The position numbers were made by a program, and so were the translations under genes. From the NCBI GenBank assembly GCA_047967505.1, contig CM106539.1: a stretch of DNA of 64,000 nt; one strand, 5' to 3'. This DNA is from Dipteris shenzhenensis (lineage: Eukaryota > Polypodiophyta > Polypodiopsida > Gleicheniales). The notes beneath the pieces are model-generated. The model saw only the letters and a list, made by a program, of their open reading frames with translations, was not told where the DNA came from and ran no database searches. The first letter of the stretch is position 1; each line of letters begins with the position of its first letter. This document shows, piece after piece, positions 36,601-48,187 of this stretch.

Positions 36601-36900
36601 CTTGGTTCGACCAACATACTAATCATGTCTGCAACACTTCTATTTTCGAGATGTTTGCAGCCTCCAAACGAGTGTCTTCTCCTAAAGGTACGCACAACAA
36701 AATGTATTTGCTTGATTCAAGTTATTTTATCAATTCTTTCAAGTTCTAAAGATAGAGGTTCAGTCCATTTTGTTTTCCTGTTGCGTTTAGACAAAACCAC
36801 GTGAGTGAAATTGTAGCAAAGTTTCGGATGGTTTTTATTATTAATCCCTGTAGGTGTTTAAACCCGAACATAAGACATCGATTCATGTCACGATGTAGAA
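33640..36900. other. Left part of CpG-rich island, upstream of the Helitron Rep
   Basis: Base use changes near 33640: CG dinucleotides become common and homopolymer AT runs rarer. No complete gene. Two short tandem repeats: 34978-35072 (48-bp unit, TTTGTATCGAAGATT shared) and 35367-35425 (GTCAAAG(C/T)AGTGCTA(C/T)GTC). Exon-like pieces with good splice sites occur at 36265-36333 (acceptor TTTTTCAG, donor GTAAGT) and 36560-36687 (donor GTACGC), but their product is unknown. Confidence 0.5.
33881..33918 (-). other. 38-bp small-subunit rRNA fragment of plastid/bacterial type
   Basis: The minus strand reads GCTCGTGCCGTAAGGTGTTGG and then GTTAAGTCCCGCAACGA, a universally conserved part of bacterial-type 16S rRNA, with the GCCGTAAGG variant that I associate with plastid rrn16. 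Bases on both sides do not continue the rRNA, so it is a small inserted piece, not an rRNA gene. Confidence 0.75.
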
Positions 36901-39900
36901 ATGACCACCGGAAACTCCTTCGAACATGACCATTCGTCAACGCTCAGAGCAGCCAGAGGTCGAGCTATTCAACTTGATATAACATCAAGAAAGATGTCCT
37001 TGAGGCCAGCTACGTCATCGTGGTTGACCATCGCAGATAGATACAAGCAATGGGTTAGTAATTGCGCGGCTATTTTCTCTAGCCTTCAAATCTGCGGTGT
37101 CTGTGGCATAACCACGCTAGTGTCTGCAAACCAAAGGATCGTTTCTTCGCAAGGCATAGGGATCTCAAGCCACAGTGCCGCACTCGGAAACATGATACTT
37201 TTGGATGCCTGCGAGAATATGGGCATGCAAGTGACTTACTGGAAATGCCAAAGCTGCACACGAGATGCCCAGCGGAGCAAATACATTGTGCGGTTGATGC
37301 CACAGTACTCTCAGCAGTTGCTTAAAACAAACCACCTCCGCACGCAACTGCTAAGCATCATAGATGTATCCATTTCAGTTACCACGATTGCAAATGCGAT
37401 TGCTCGTGGCACACTCGATCGAAGGTCACTTCTAGACAATCCTCTGATATCTTGGCGAAACATCCCACTAAGCTCGGCTCAAGAAATCGTGACGAACGAG
37501 CTATCAGGTGTGCTCGCATACAACATCGAGAACAATCCAATATTGCGCAAGTACAATTCTTTAGCAGAGCGTGTGGACATCAAGATGGGTATGTGCATCT
37601 TGAGTCCTCAAACCATTGCAGGTATCTTGGAACTACACGATGAGACAGCTCCCTTCGAGTTAATGTCAATAGCGGAATCTCAGCCTGAGCTCCTGCTTTT
37701 GCAAAACATGGTGGACCCCGCGAACCGTCGCGCCTTTGATGCAAGGGACAAGCATGAGTTTGCCTCCATACAGCTACGGGGTACAGAAATGCTTTCAGAG
37801 AGGGTCGCTTCATTCCACGTCGACGGAGTAGCAGTAGCTGGCAGTGCGTGCGTTGACATAACCATGGAGTCAGCAGTGTTCCCATTCCTGTTCCCTTTCG
37901 GACGGGGCTACTATGATGGCTGCATACAGTTCAGCAACTATGTGAAAATGAGAATATGCACCTTATTCTCTATCTACACGCTCTACAAGCCGTACCTGTT
38001 GATCATGTTCCAGTTAAAACAGGCAGTGATGATTGCCAATTCAAGCAACTCTACATGCTTGCAACGAGACATCGACCAATATAGGAAAGCCAACCCTGCC
38101 ATGACCGATGAAGACGCAATGAGACACGTGCTTCGCTATAGCATGCCATCAACAATGCCGGGGTCCCCATCGTGGCATCGACGGCAACTGAAGGACCTCA
38201 TAACGATGGTCGATGCTTGGGGCCTCCCAGATTTCTTTCTGACATTCACTGCAGACGAGGTCACCGATACACGGTGGCAAGAAATTAATGTGATCGAGAG
38301 CATCGCAACGCATTATAATGCGCAATTCACTTGGAAGGACTGTCCTGTTGAATGCGTGGCACTTTTCCACGCACGCTTCCACATGTTCATGCGCAAGCAT
38401 TTGCTTTCATCCGACGGTCTGCTTGGCCGAATACAACACCATGTCGTTCGTTATGAGATACAAAACAGGGGCTCCCTACACGCCCATGTCATATTGTGGG
38501 TCCACCATGATGACCGTCGGCAAATTGCAAATGAGATTGCAGCTTACGTCCCCAGGGACGAGGCCCTGGATCCTCGAAACACAAGGCTGCGAGAACTAGT
38601 TCTCAGGAAGCAATTGCACATATGCAGGAAAGCGTGCTACGTCGGACCGTCACACCACAGTTGCAAGCACGGCTTCCCTTTCGCAACATAGCCAGAATAT
38701 GAACCCATCCTCGACCCTCTGACGCAACGTTGGTTGTATTACCGGCCGGGACATGAGCACCGAAACGTCGTCCCCTACCACCCTTCCGTGTTACTGTTGT
38801 GGGGTGCACACATGAACATACAACGGGTGACAAACTCTTCAATCTCTCACTACCTCCTCAAGTACGTGATGAAATCTGAACCAATGGGCAAACTGAACAT
38901 CCGTTCAGAAGACGCCTCACGTTTGGGGTTGCAACATCTCGATGAAGTAAAGCTGAAACTCATCGCCGCGAGCCTCCTATCAAAACCAACCTCTCCAACA
39001 GAGGCCACGCTAAACTGCATGCAGATACCAATAATCACAAGGAGCGAGACCGTTCACTATGTCGACTCCTCGCCACCATCTCTAAGACAACGCATCATCT
39101 CGCGAAACAACAACGTCACCCTGCACCCGGTCGACATATACTGCGGGAGACCGAGCGTCATCGAGGAGAGCACGTTCTACGATTACCATAGGCAATATGT
39201 GATACGAAAGCCCAAGGAAACGCAACGTGGAACGGTTGGTCTTGACCTCTTCGGCAACAGGATCGCAAAATGTGAGCGAGTAGTCAGATTCACTGACTAC
39301 CACCCTGGACATCAACCAGAGGGGTACTTCTACAACGTGCTCTTGCGAAAACTCAGCTTCAGGAATGAAACGGAGCTCATATCACCTGCCAACACAGCTG
39401 GATCCTACTTTGTTGAATGCCAAATGCGCGGCCTCATATTGAGCAACGAGGACCTCGAGATGTATGTGACCGAATACACGTAAAGGAACTTGCTAGCGAC
39501 TGACCACACGGACCAGTTGATCAATATGATATTGCAAAAGGTTGCGATCATCCGAGACTGCCTGATGGAAGCGCCTAACATCGACCAGCAAACCGTCGAA
39601 GGGCCAACACGCGCGAGGATGTTGCAAAAAATGGCCGAGTTTCACACCGTCGCCAATGCCGCATTGACAGTAGAACAACAAAGAGTCTTCGAAAGCCTGG
39701 CTTCAACAAGCTCGGGGCTACACGTTGTCTGTGGAACACCAGGTAGCGGCAAAAGCTTCTTGATACGATACTATGTTTCGCATCTGGTAGCGCAAAACAA
39801 AACGGCAATACTCTGTGCATCAACAGGGGCGGCTGCGACGCGACTGAGCGGGATTGCAACCACTGTACACTACCAATTCAAGATCCCTGTGCGCAGCAGT

Positions 39901-40965
39901 CAATACCCACTGAACATCCATGAGACGGATGAGCGACACCTCGCAATCAAGGAAGCCAACGCGATCATCATTGACGAGATGTCCATGCTAACAAGGATGA
40001 CTTTTGATCTCGTGGTAAGACAAATCGTCAATGTCACGAATGGCACATTGCATGAGCCATTCAGACACAAAATGCTGATAATTTTTGGTGACCTGGCACA
40101 ATTACCGCCAGTCTGCAAACACCGCGAGGATCTCTGCGAGCCGTGCCACATCACGTCCTCCGCGCACTGGCCTGCAGCGAAAATGTACCACATGCAATTC
40201 TCGGTGCGACATGCACGAGACATGCCGTTCCTGGCATTCTTGCATACCATAAGACTCAGGACGCCCACAACTGACGAGATTTCCGACTGTTTGGGGCAAT
40301 GCATTGTCGACAAGGAAGGTGCATGCCACTTCATCGATGCCGAAACAACCATCATTTGCACACACAGAGTTGATGTCGCTACCTTCAACGATGAGCTTGT
40401 GGAGAAATTCAACACTGCCGAGACGATTGTGCATGTTCAAATACACAGTAACGCCGCGAGCGAACCAGCTCTCAAAGAATGGTTGGAGGACAAAAGCTTC
40501 AACAAGATAGGAAAAATTTGCGTGGGGGCGAAGGCAATGATAACGGAAAACATCGACCTCGCAATAGGTGCCGCAAATGGAGCAATGTGCAAAATCAAGA
40601 GCATCAATGCAACTAGCAGGGGGGAAATCAACGGTATCACTGTCGTCGTGGACACAACAGCGGCCGTGCTCACATTACGACGCTCGAAGCATCAGCGAAA
40701 GGCAATAAATGGAAAATGGTTCCACAAGTCCACATTTCCACTGACCCTAGCATACGCTATCACGGGACACAAATCCCAAGGCGCAACCATATCCAACAAA
40801 GCGCTGCTCATATTCCGAGGAGTGTTTGCCCCTGGCCTGGCATACGTGATGTTGTCCAGAGTGACTGAGAGAACGAGGCTGTGCATACTCCATTGCCCAC
40901 ATCCAGACATATTCAGACCAATTCCACGAGAGTTCTCACAGCCGACAACACAACCACGCGCATAA
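36901..40965 (+). pseudogene. Helitron Rep-PIF1 helicase (RepHel), two in-frame stops
   Basis: One frame of 1,354 codons, intact apart from TAG at 38689 and TAA at 39481. Residues ~60-130 carry a CGVCG/CQSC zinc-binding region. Residues ~370-590 match the Helitron_like_N Rep: GSPSWHRR, WGLPDFFLTFTADE, and the HUH motif in NRGSLHAHVILW (His527, His529). After the first stop, SISHYLLKYVMK holds the two catalytic tyrosines (Tyr651, Tyr655; Y-x3-Y). Residues ~862-1354 are a PIF1-family 5'-3' helicase: GTPGSGKS Walker A (945-952), IIIDEMSM Walker B, FGDLAQLPPV, GHKSQG, and AYVMLSRV motif VI. Rep nicks and joins single strands while PIF1 unwinds in rolling-circle transposition. The duplicate reads CAA (Gln) where this copy has TAA at 39481, so that stop is a recent C-to-T change. 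ATG 36901 is the first start after an in-frame TAA. Confidence 0.92.
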
Positions 40966-42645
40966 AGGTATTCACTACCAGAGATTGAAAAAGGCAGAGG
41001 CAAGTCATGAATATGTTGCGTCAAACATGCGTGCAAGGAAAATGGTTTAAATATCTTTTCTGTTGTCGAGAATAGGTGCAGAGAATCATAAAGCTCGGGA
41101 CATTGCAGCATAAGACATGGATGCAGACAAGGTAAATTCCACCAGCGTGAAAGAATCTTTTTTTCTTGAAGATTTAAAAAGACGGCTCATTTGAAAAGAC
41201 AGTGTAATAAGTCGTGCCTGCAAGCAGCTATTTGCGCTATACAAAAGCAACGCGAAGGCAACAAAACCTCCACCAGCAAAGAGGAGGTTCTTCCTAACCA
41301 CAAAGCAATTCCGGCTAGCAAACAATGCAGGAGAACGTCCGGGAGCTTACATCAACGGCTTCAACACGTATGCGGAACTACGCGACTTCATTGACAACTG
41401 CAATAGGCGTTTGCCAGCTAAAAGAGAGCCGGGAGGCTTGAGATTCGCAAATGGTGCGTAATGCTTCCGAAAATTTTTTTAAAAAAAACAATTGAGAAAA
41501 AGAATTAACGAGTTGCAAGAACAACAAACTCATCATCGATTGCACTTCTCCTGCAGGACTCCTCAAAGAGATCCTTGTCGAGCTTGACATTGAGTTCGAT
41601 GAGACCGATAGGATGATGGAAAGTTTGGAGGGGCAGAAGCTACTAGACACGAAGACGAAAGGGATCACAGCGTATGCGTGCGAGCTGCTGCATTACGGGT
41701 ACAACGTATCCTTGGAGTTGCTGAGGGACACGACGCGCGATCAAGCAACGGCTATACTCGAACAATTCATGGAACAATTTGGAGGGACGCACGACGCGAC
41801 GCACCCGGTGACGACAATGGAGAAGCTAACGTATATTTTCGACAGGGACTTATACGAGGAGCGCTTCGGTATTGGAAACGATCCTTTCACGGCAACAGAG
41901 AAAAACCAGGGCAAGTAAATAAATGCATTCTATTATGGACGTCAAACGAAAAAAAAAGACCGAAAACCTCGATGACTAACGTAATTGTCAATGTTTATGC
42001 AGGTACGACATTGAAAGACGCGAGCCTCGAGATGAAGGAGGAGCCTCCACTGAAGCGCCCGCGCAAGGGAATCGCGCGAGCCTCGTCGTCTACTGCATCA
42101 CGTGCAAGCCCAACAACAGAAAGTACATAGGGAGCACGACGGACCTGTCGCCGGACCTGGAGGATCAAACAGCACAATAAAAAACCACCGGCGAAAATGA
42201 AAGAGGACTTGCAACGTTACAAGCCCTTCGAAGAAAATTTCGAAATCAAAGTTTTGGAAACAACAGACACCGTAGACAAAGCACGAACTTTAGAGCAGTA
42301 CTACATAAGGAGCCACAACACAGTAGGTCCATTAGGTTACAACACGCTCGAGGGCCATCCGGCCAGAGCGCGGAAGTACTATTTCCTAAAGCGTAGGAAC
42401 ATAATTTGACCCAAAAAATAAACATTTGTGCCTTCGAAAAAAGGGATCCAATGAAGTTGCAAATGGTGCTGGAACTTTTGTCGTACATGCAATGCAGCTT
42501 TGGGTTTGGATTTTTCCTGTCACAGTCGCATGCTTCTGGCTCAATTTCGTTTTGATTTATTATTTAAACATTTCTGAAATACATCTCCTCGTCGTTTGCT
42601 CGAAGTGGAATGACAATAGATTTGCTTACAATGCAATTGAACATG
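39361..42645 (+). repeat. Tandem duplication unit, copy 1
   Basis: 3,285 bp from AGGAATGAAACGGAGC through the PIF1 helicase part and the GIY-YIG gene to a non-coding tail. Copy 2 starts at 42646 with no spacer. The two are about 99% alike by eye. The tail of copy 1 seems to have lost about 87 bp between ATGCAA and CAATTGAACAT, which are still separate in copy 2. Confidence 0.95.
41117..42409 (+). pseudogene. Four-exon GIY-YIG nuclease gene, copy 1 (frameshifted)
   Basis: It has the same exons as the copy at 44402: 41117-41131, 41228-41453, 41557-41914 and 42003-42409. Here the third exon is open, but a 7-base insertion at about 42148-42158, right after the YIGSTTDL strand, throws the nuclease domain out of frame; the second half is again readable from 42197. 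The donor of intron 2 is GTGCGT, where copy 2 has GTATGT. It lies 150 bp downstream of the Rep-PIF1 stop, on the same strand. Function and family are as for copy 2. Confidence 0.8.
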
Positions 42646-44250
42646 AGGAATGAAACGGAGCTCATATCACCTGCCAACACAGCTGGATCCTACTTTGTCG
42701 AATGCCAAATGCGCGGCCTCATATTGAGCAACGAGGACCTCGAGATGTATGTGACCGAATACACGCAAAGGAACTTGCTAGCGACTGACCACACGGACCA
42801 GTTGATCAATATGATATTGCAAAAGGTTGCGATCATCCGAGACTGCCCGATGGAAGCGCCTAACATCGACCAGCAAACCGTCGAAGGGCCAACACGCGCG
42901 AGGATGTTGCAAAAAATGGCCGAGTTTTGCACCGTCGCCAATGCCGCATTGACAGTAGAACAACAAAGAGTCTTCAAAAGCCTGGCTTCAACAAGCTCTG
43001 GGCTACACGTTGTCTGTGGAACACCAGGTAGCGGCAAAAGCTTCTTGATATGGTACTATGTTTCGCATCTGGTAGCGCAAAACAAAACGGCAATACTCTG
43101 TGCATCAACAGGGGCGGCTGCGACGCGGCTGAGCGGGATTGCAACCACTGTACACTACCAATTCAAGATCCCTGTGCGCAGTAGTCAATACCCACTGAAC
43201 ATCCATGAGACGGATGAGCGACACCTCGCAATCAAGGAAGCCAACGCGATCATCATTGACGAGATGTCCATGCTTACAAGGATGACTTTCGATCTCGTGG
43301 TAAGACAAATCGTCAATGTCACTAATGGCACATTGCATGAGCCATTCAGACACAAAATGCTGATAATTTTTGGTGACCTGGCACAATTACCGCCAGTCTG
43401 CAAACACCGCGAGGATCTCTGCGAGCCGTGCCACATCACGTCCTCTGCGCACTGGCCTGCAGCGAAAATGTACCACATGCAATTCTCGGTGCGACATGCA
43501 CGAGACATGTCGTTCCTCACATTCTTGCATACCATAAGACTCAGGACGCCCACAACTGACGAGATTTCCGACTGTTTGGGGCAGTGCATTGTCGACAAGG
43601 AAGGTGCATGCCACTTCATCGATGCCGAAACAACCATCATTTGCACACACAGAGTCGATGTCGCTACCTTCAACGATGAGCTTGTGGAGAAATTCAACAC
43701 TCCCGAGACGATTGTGCATGTTCAAATACACAGTAACGCCGCGAGCGAACCAGCTCTCAAAGAATGGTTGGAGGATAAAAGCTTCAACGAGATAGGAAAA
43801 ATTTGCGTGGGGGCGAAGGCAATGATAACGGAAAACATCGATCTCGCAATAGGTGCCGCAAATGGAGCAATGTGCAAAATCAAGAGCATCAATGCAACTA
43901 GCAGGGGGGAAATCAACGGTATCACTGTCGTCGTGGACACAACAGCGACCGTGCTCACATTACGACGCTCGAAGCATCAGCGAAAGGCAATAAATGGAAA
44001 ATGGTTCCACAAGTCCACATTTCCACTGACCCTAGCATACGCTATCATGGGACACAAATCCCAAGGCGCAACCATATCCAACAAAGCGCTGCTCATATTC
44101 CGAGGAGTGTTTGCCCCTGGCCTGGCATACGTGATGTTGTCCAGAGTGACTGAGAGAACGAGGCTGCGCATACTACATTACCCACATCCAGACATATTCA
44201 GACCAATTCCACGAGAGTTCTCACAGCCGACAACACAACCACGCGCATAA
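42646..44250 (+). pseudogene. PIF1 helicase, duplicated 5'-truncated copy 2
   Basis: About 534 codons from RNETELISPAN to the same C-terminus as copy 1, including all helicase motifs (GTPGSGKS, IIIDEMSM, GHKSQG, MLSRV). The position equal to the copy 1 stop at 39481 is CAA (Gln) here. The Rep half was not copied. A chance start in the preceding tail (42610) keeps the frame open, but no promoter for it is evident. Differences from copy 1 are around a dozen residues, for example Arg to Trp shortly after Walker A and Thr to Met in the strand before GHKSQG. Confidence 0.85.
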
Positions 44251-44401
44251 AGGTATTCACTACCAGAGATTGAAAAAGGCAGAGGCAAGTCATGAATATG
44301 TTGCATCAAACATGCATGCAAGGAAAATGGTTTTAATATCTTGTCTGTTGTCGAGAACAGGTGCAGAGAATCATAAAGCTCGGGACATTGCAGCATAAGA
44401 C

Positions 44402-45689
44402 ATGGACGCTGATAAGGTAAATTCCACCAGCATGAAAGAATATTTTTTTCTTGAAGATTTAAAAAGACGGCTCATTTGAAAAGACAGTGTAATAAGTCGT
44501 GCCTGCAAGCAGCTATTTGCGCTATACAAAAGCAACGCGAAGGCAACAAAACCTCCACCAGCAAAGAGGAGGTTCTTCCTAACCACAAAGCAATTCCGGC
44601 TAGCAAACAATGCAGGAGAACGTCTGGGAGCTTACATCAACGGCTTCAACACGTATGCGGAACTACGCGACTTCATTGACAACTGCAATAGGCGTTTGCC
44701 AGCTAAAAGAGAGCCGAGAGGCTTGAGATTCGCAAATGGTATGTAATGCTTCCGAAAATTAAAAAAAACCGCAACAGTTGAGAAACAGAATTAACGAGTT
44801 GCAAGAACAACATACTCATCCTGGATTGCACTTCTCCTGCAGGACTCCTCAAAGAGATCCTTGTCGAGCTTGACATTGAGTTCGATGAGACCGATAGGAT
44901 GATGGAAAGTTTGGAGGGGCAAAAGCTACTAGACATGAAGACGAAAGGGATCACAGCGTATGCGTGCGAGCTGCTGCATTACGGGTATAACGTATCCTTG
45001 GAGTTGCTGAGGGACACGACGCGCGATCAAGCAACGGCTATACTCGAATAATTCATGGAACAATTTGGAGAGACGCACGACGCGACGCACCCGGTGACGA
45101 CAATGGAGAAGCTTACGTATATTTTCGACAGGGACTTATACGAGGAGCGCTTCGGTATTGGAAACGATCCTTTCACGGCAACAGAGAAAAACCAGGGCAA
45201 GTAAATAAATGCATTCTATTATGGACGTCAAACGAAAAAAAAAAGACCGAAAACCTCGATGACTAACGTAATTGTCAATGTTTACGCAGGTACGACATTG
45301 AAAGACGCGAGCCTCGAGATGAAGGAGGAGCCTCCACTGAAGCGCCCGCGCAAGGGAATCGCACGAGCCTCGTCGTCTACTGCATCACGTGCAAGCCCAA
45401 CAACAGAAAGTACATAGGGAGCACGACGGACCTGCCGCGGAGGATCAAACAGCACAATAAAAAACCACCGGCGAAAATGAAAGAGGACTTGCAACATTAC
45501 AAGCCCTTCGAAGAAAATTTCGAAATCAAAGTTTTGGAAACAACAGACACCGTAGACAAAGCACGAACTTTAGAGCGGTACTACATAAGGAGCCACAACA
45601 CAGTAGGTCCATTAGGTTACAACACGCTCGAGGGCCATCCGGCCAGAGCGCGGAAGTACTATTTCCTAAAGCGTAGGAACATAATTTGA
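44402..45689 (+). pseudogene. Four-exon GIY-YIG nuclease gene, copy 2 (one nonsense codon)
   Basis: Exons: 44402-44416, 44513-44738, 44843-45200 and 45290-45689, with donors GTAAAT, GTATGT, GTAAAT and acceptors GCAAGCAG, CTCCTGCAG, TTTACGCAG. Lengths sum to 999 bases, that is 332 residues plus stop, with phases 0/1/2 all matching. Residues 228-315 are a GIY-YIG domain: VVYCITC (GIY strand variant), KYIGST (YIG), Arg250/251 and His255 in PRRIKQHNK, catalytic Glu295 in LERYYI, and Asn311 in GYN. Residues 1-200 are mostly helical and unfamiliar. One TAA at 45049 replaces Gln150 (CAA in copy 1). The 15-base first exon differs from copy 1 at three third positions only, which suggests past selection on its protein. 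I know of no standard Helitron with such a gene. A Penelope-type GIY-YIG is unlikely because no RT is present. Confidence 0.85.
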
Positions 45690-45917
45690 CCCAAAAAATA
45701 AACATTTGTGCCTTCGAAAAAAGGGATCCAATGAAGTTGCAAATGGTGCTAGAACTTTTGTCGTACATGCAATGCAGCTTTCGGTTTGGATTTTTCCTAT
45801 CACAGTTGCATGCTTCTGGCTCAATTTCGTTTTGATTTATTATTTATACATTTCTGAAATACATCTCCTCGTCGTTCGCTCGAAGTGGAATGACAATAGA
45901 TTTGCTTACAATGCAAA

Positions 45918-47180
45918 GAATAGGAATTTGTCTTTCTCCGAAAAAAAGAAAAACTACGTTTTGCTGTCGACATGAACAACATCTCTAAAAAAGGTTGCAT
46001 GCAATTGAACATCAATCTTCTGCATCATTTCTGACAACGTGACTCATGTGAACCTCAACAAGATAGCAAAAGAGAGAAGTATTCATCAAGAGTCTAGCTG
46101 GACAAGCACTCTAGTTTAGGGATTCAAAAACATGGAAGGATAACATATCCCCACAAGGTCCCCACGTCTTAAACACATGAAATGATGCCATGTGTCCTCT
46201 TCCTCCTAAACCCATACCTAGTTCTTTTTTTGTTAGCACATGGTGGGATGGGAATAGGATAGAAATATGCATGGGAACACTTGGGACCACCTTTTCCCAT
46301 TCCCATTCTATTTCTTCCCATTTGCTAAGCCCCTAAGCCTAAACAAGATTCAAGAAATCATTTCATTGTATGTACCTGAACACTACCAAACGAGACGTTG
46401 CTCTAGAAGCTGTGGTCGAAACGCATTGAAAGTGAGTCGGCAGGTTGAGGAGAAGCGCTCGAGGAGCATGATGGGACCAAGAAGAGGATGAAGCAAGGTG
46501 GAGCAAGGCTCTGGATCTCTCTTATCGAGGGTGTTTATGAAGAAATATATTCGTTCAAGAGCGTCAAGATGAGGACAGATTGCGTTGACGGAGAATCAAC
46601 TTCATCTTGTCAAGACAAGGTCAATCTCAGGATAAATTAGTAAAGAGACGCCTTCTCAGAGTGATTTGATCGGCTGTGTGTCGCAATACTCCGCCCAAGA
46701 TCTGAACTGAGAACAAAACATACAAAAATTGGAATCGGCCTGCATGATGTAGTATCAGATCCACAAAAAATTCCTTTCTTGAACAACTGCAAATCTCGGC
46801 AGACACCATTCGCCGGCTCACCACCAGGAAGACGTGGCAATTGACTCCCCAGACATCGTAATTGGGCGAGCGAAATTACCCAAGCGTTGTCTGTTTGCAG
46901 TTTAGTATCCGTTCCTAGGTTGATCTCGCCGCTATAAATCCTCATAGTCGGAGGTCCTATACGATCAATACCACTAGCACGGACTCTCAGTATACCGCGA
47001 ACCGAAGTTCTCAGCATCGTGCGCAAGATTGCCTACGTTCATTACTGCATATTGGCATTGCTCTCATACGCTCCGTCAGACGTTTCCCGCTTTCTTTGCT
47101 TTCTGTTTCTTCTCGAAGGAGCTTTAGCTGCAAACCCGGCCATCTCTGACGTCGACAATATTGATCCTATATCAAAGCGG
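45918..47180. other. Island DNA between duplication and secreted-protein gene
   Basis: 46206-46345 contains an imperfect inverted repeat, TTAGCACATGGTGGGATGGGA against its complement ending in CCCATTTGCTAAG, perhaps a small MITE; related wording occurs at 33270-33330. The rest shows no gene. I see no certain Helitron 3' hairpin-CTRR end. Confidence 0.4.
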
Positions 47181-47186
47181 GCCGAA

Positions 47187-47548
47187 ATGAAGAGCTATCC
47201 CAAGCTGTTTCTGGCCGTGATGCTGATGGTAGCGACGATGGCATGTCATGCCCAATTTCGGTGCACGGACGATGGGAACGGTCCGAGCGAGGCGAGCTGC
47301 GAGGCCGCCATAAACGAGTTCCCGAGCTCGCCTAGCTACACCATAGCTCCAGCGGGTCAAGCTGAATTCATTGCAGGGACTGTTCTGCAAAAGTGCGAAA
47401 CGTTGGGCCATTGACTGTAATTTGGCCGTCTGAAATCATTGTAGAAGCTCTCACCGACGTGCTTGAAGTATGCGTTGCACGCGGGGAGGAAGGACAGTTT
47501 ACCGATGCTAACAACTCTATAGTCTATGAGTTGGAGAAGTCCACCTAA
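47187..47548 (+). pseudogene. Small secreted cysteine-containing protein, frameshifted
   Basis: ATG 47187 starts a clear signal peptide (KLFLAVMLMVATMACHAQ, cleavage after Ala-Gln or His-Ala). It is followed by FRCTDDGNGPSEASCEAAI and YTIAPAGQAEFIAGT. The frame then stops at 47412. An overlapping frame from about 47388 runs on to TAA 47546 with WPSEIIVEALTDVLEVCVA and NSIVYELEKS, which looks like the proper C-terminal half. A one-base indel at ~47385-47395 would explain this. The layout (signal peptide, few cysteines, ~115 residues) recalls small secreted proteins of fungi. I cannot name the family. Confidence 0.55.
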
Positions 47549-48187
47549 TTAGTGCTAGGTCCGTCGGGTCTTGCTTATATCTTCTCCGCTCTGTCGTTAG
47601 TTATGGAGAAGGGGGTCTGTCGTTAGTTATGGAGAAGGGAGTCCACACCATCAAGAGTTGTCTGGTGAGTCACAGAGATTAAAGACTCACAGAGAAAAAC
47701 CTGCACTCAAAACAAAACAAATCCAGCTAACTGCAAGGCATTGATTTGAAGCAAATAAACGTCGCTCAAGTCCAATAAAAGACAAGGGCAATGCAATTCT
47801 CATCTGAAGCGTTACTTGCCTTGAACTTCTACTATACCTCTTTGATGCTAGCACCTGGGATCTAGGCATATGCTCCTCATAAGCTAGGCAGTTAGCTGCA
47901 ATAGCAAGCTATATTACTTGATTCCATCATTGTAGGAGTCTGTTACCTGCATTAGGCTGAGGCAGGTGCTACTTGACTGACTACTTTGTATACGCTTGTA
48001 CCCATTAGAGAATATTTGCTCGATCTTGATGACTTGAGTTGTGTTTCAATCTCTTTTTTAATGTGTCATGTTTGCGCAAGAGATCTGAAGGAGCGATCTC
48101 TCTTACGGCTAACGGGTCTGCTAACCTTCCGATCCCATAGCTCCCCCAAGCTCCCTGCCACCGAGGGGCAGCCCTGCACCAACACCC

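Larger units (their letters stand above)
42646..45917 (+). repeat. Tandem duplication unit, copy 2
   Basis: Second copy of 39361-42645, identical in order, offset 3,285 bp at the start and 3,280 bp at the end. Similarity ends at ACAATGCAA (45917). Confidence 0.95.

Noticed and set aside
41911-42126. GC-AG donor (GCAAGT) at 41911 for the last intron
   Set aside because: It leads into a frame ending soon at TAG without a domain; the ordinary GT donor four bases later leads into the GIY-YIG frame in both copies.
41117-42409. GIY-YIG gene as part of a Penelope-like retroelement
   Set aside because: No reverse transcriptase lies nearby and the domain travels with Helitron genes in both copies.
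39900-43700. Minus-strand frames of 114-171 codons across the helicase copies
   Set aside because: Antisense shadows; the plus strand carries all PIF1 motifs.
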